Of a DNA stretch of 64,000 nucleotides, positions 63,881-64,000 are shown one piece after another (the first letter of the stretch is position 1; each line of letters starts with the position of its first letter). A program made the position numbers and the translations under genes. This stretch comes from Polynucleobacter sp. MWH-Jannik1A5 (GTDB lineage Bacteria > Pseudomonadota > Gammaproteobacteria > Burkholderiales > Burkholderiaceae). Below the pieces are notes generated by a model. That model did not search any database. It saw nothing but the letters and a program-made list of their open reading frames with translations, and had not been told where the DNA came from. Location: the NCBI RefSeq assembly GCF_018881795.1, contig NZ_JACVPQ010000001.1, positions 1,640,113 through 1,704,112 of the forward strand, given 5' to 3'.

Positions 63881-64000
63881 TGCATTTCAAGCTGTTTTTG
63901 TCCGTAAATGGAGGATTGCTTAAAACCCTTTTATTGCTTACCTCTTAACCAAAATAGCGATTCAACTCTTTGTTTAAAAGGGAAAATTGCTCTTTTGGTT
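63881..64000. other. Sequence inside the putative element, no gene seen
   Basis: A+T-rich, without an ORF. AACCAAAA (63947-63954) recurs inverted as TTTTGGTT (63993-64000), which could be recombinase arm sites. On the minus strand TCCTC and ACGGAC (near 63915 and 63905) resemble fragments of a tRNA-Asn 5' half but could be chance. Confidence 0.4.

Noticed and set aside
63886..63920. TCCTC and ACGGAC on the minus strand as a remnant tRNA-Asn 5' half
   Set aside because: The D-arm is absent and the matches are 5 and 6 bases long; chance is a sufficient explanation.

Overview
The window looks like a core-genome stretch of a free-living betaproteobacterium of the order Burkholderiales. The compact layout, A+T-leaning sequence and gene complement resemble Polynucleobacter-type Burkholderiaceae; this taxonomic placement is inference from gene order and protein resemblance, not from a search. 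Supporting signs are the order relA, tRNA-Val, thrS, infC, rpmI, rplT, pheS, pheT, ihfA, merR-type gene, tRNA-Pro, the sucA-sucB-lpdA-zapE block, two Bug-type (TctC) solute receptors and a YqjD/YqjE/YqjK-like cluster.

Layout. 1-8 kb: end of mnmH, glutaryl-CoA dehydrogenase, a queuosine-precursor transporter, an ABC-F ATPase, a minus-strand group of small metabolic genes (DUF1289, GNAT-like, gloA) and ETF-ubiquinone oxidoreductase. 8-11.4 kb: 3-oxoacid CoA-transferase subunits and an unusual cation-efflux/alpha-beta-hydrolase fusion. 11.4-21.7 kb: stringent-response synthetase and a translation block (two tRNAs, ThrRS, IF3, L35, L20, PheRS) ending in IHF-alpha, a MerR-type regulator and a thioesterase. 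21.7-23.2 kb: an H-NS-like protein behind a very A+T-rich leader and a regulator joining an excisionase-type helix-turn-helix to a degenerate receiver. 23.2-33.5 kb: 2-oxoglutarate dehydrogenase complex, zapE, a PHP phosphoesterase, trpS, a methyltransferase and dapA. 33.5-47.3 kb: envelope and housekeeping genes (bamC, small lipoprotein, roxA, SlyD-like PPIase, cysE, trmJ, suhB, lpxH, ppiB, TPR lipoprotein, cysS, alkA-like, accA, tilS, lysC). 47.4-54.2 kb: tRNA-Ser, a Bug receptor, an unknown lipoprotein and a five-gene minus-strand catabolic operon (Bug receptor, acyl-CoA ligase, citryl-CoA-lyase-like enzyme, two SDRs). 54.3-57.5 kb: a small operon led by a 59-residue HTH/zinc-knuckle protein under an operator-like promoter, a YqjD/E/K-like trio, and apt face-to-face with a nucleosidase. 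57.5-63.7 kb: acyl-CoA ligase, IlvD/Edd dehydratase, two envelope proteins and a U32 protein of the TrhP type.

The window ends in what looks like the edge of an integrated element. Positions 63836-63880 (minus strand) carry the exact 3' half of a tRNA-Asn(GTT), from the anticodon loop through CCA, and the 5' half is replaced by unrelated A+T-rich sequence. This is the pattern left when a tyrosine recombinase integrates at a tRNA anticodon loop; the element itself would lie to the right, outside the window.

Metabolically, glutaryl-CoA dehydrogenase, ETF-QO, the CoA-transferase pair, two AMP-forming ligases and the Bug/ligase/lyase/SDR operon point to use of small organic acids fed into the 2-oxoglutarate dehydrogenase-driven TCA cycle. 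The candidates most worth following are the CDF-hydrolase fusion, the tRNA-Asn junction, the unassigned acid-catabolism operon, and the palindrome-controlled small HTH operon. No CRISPR array, insertion sequence or prophage gene block is visible.
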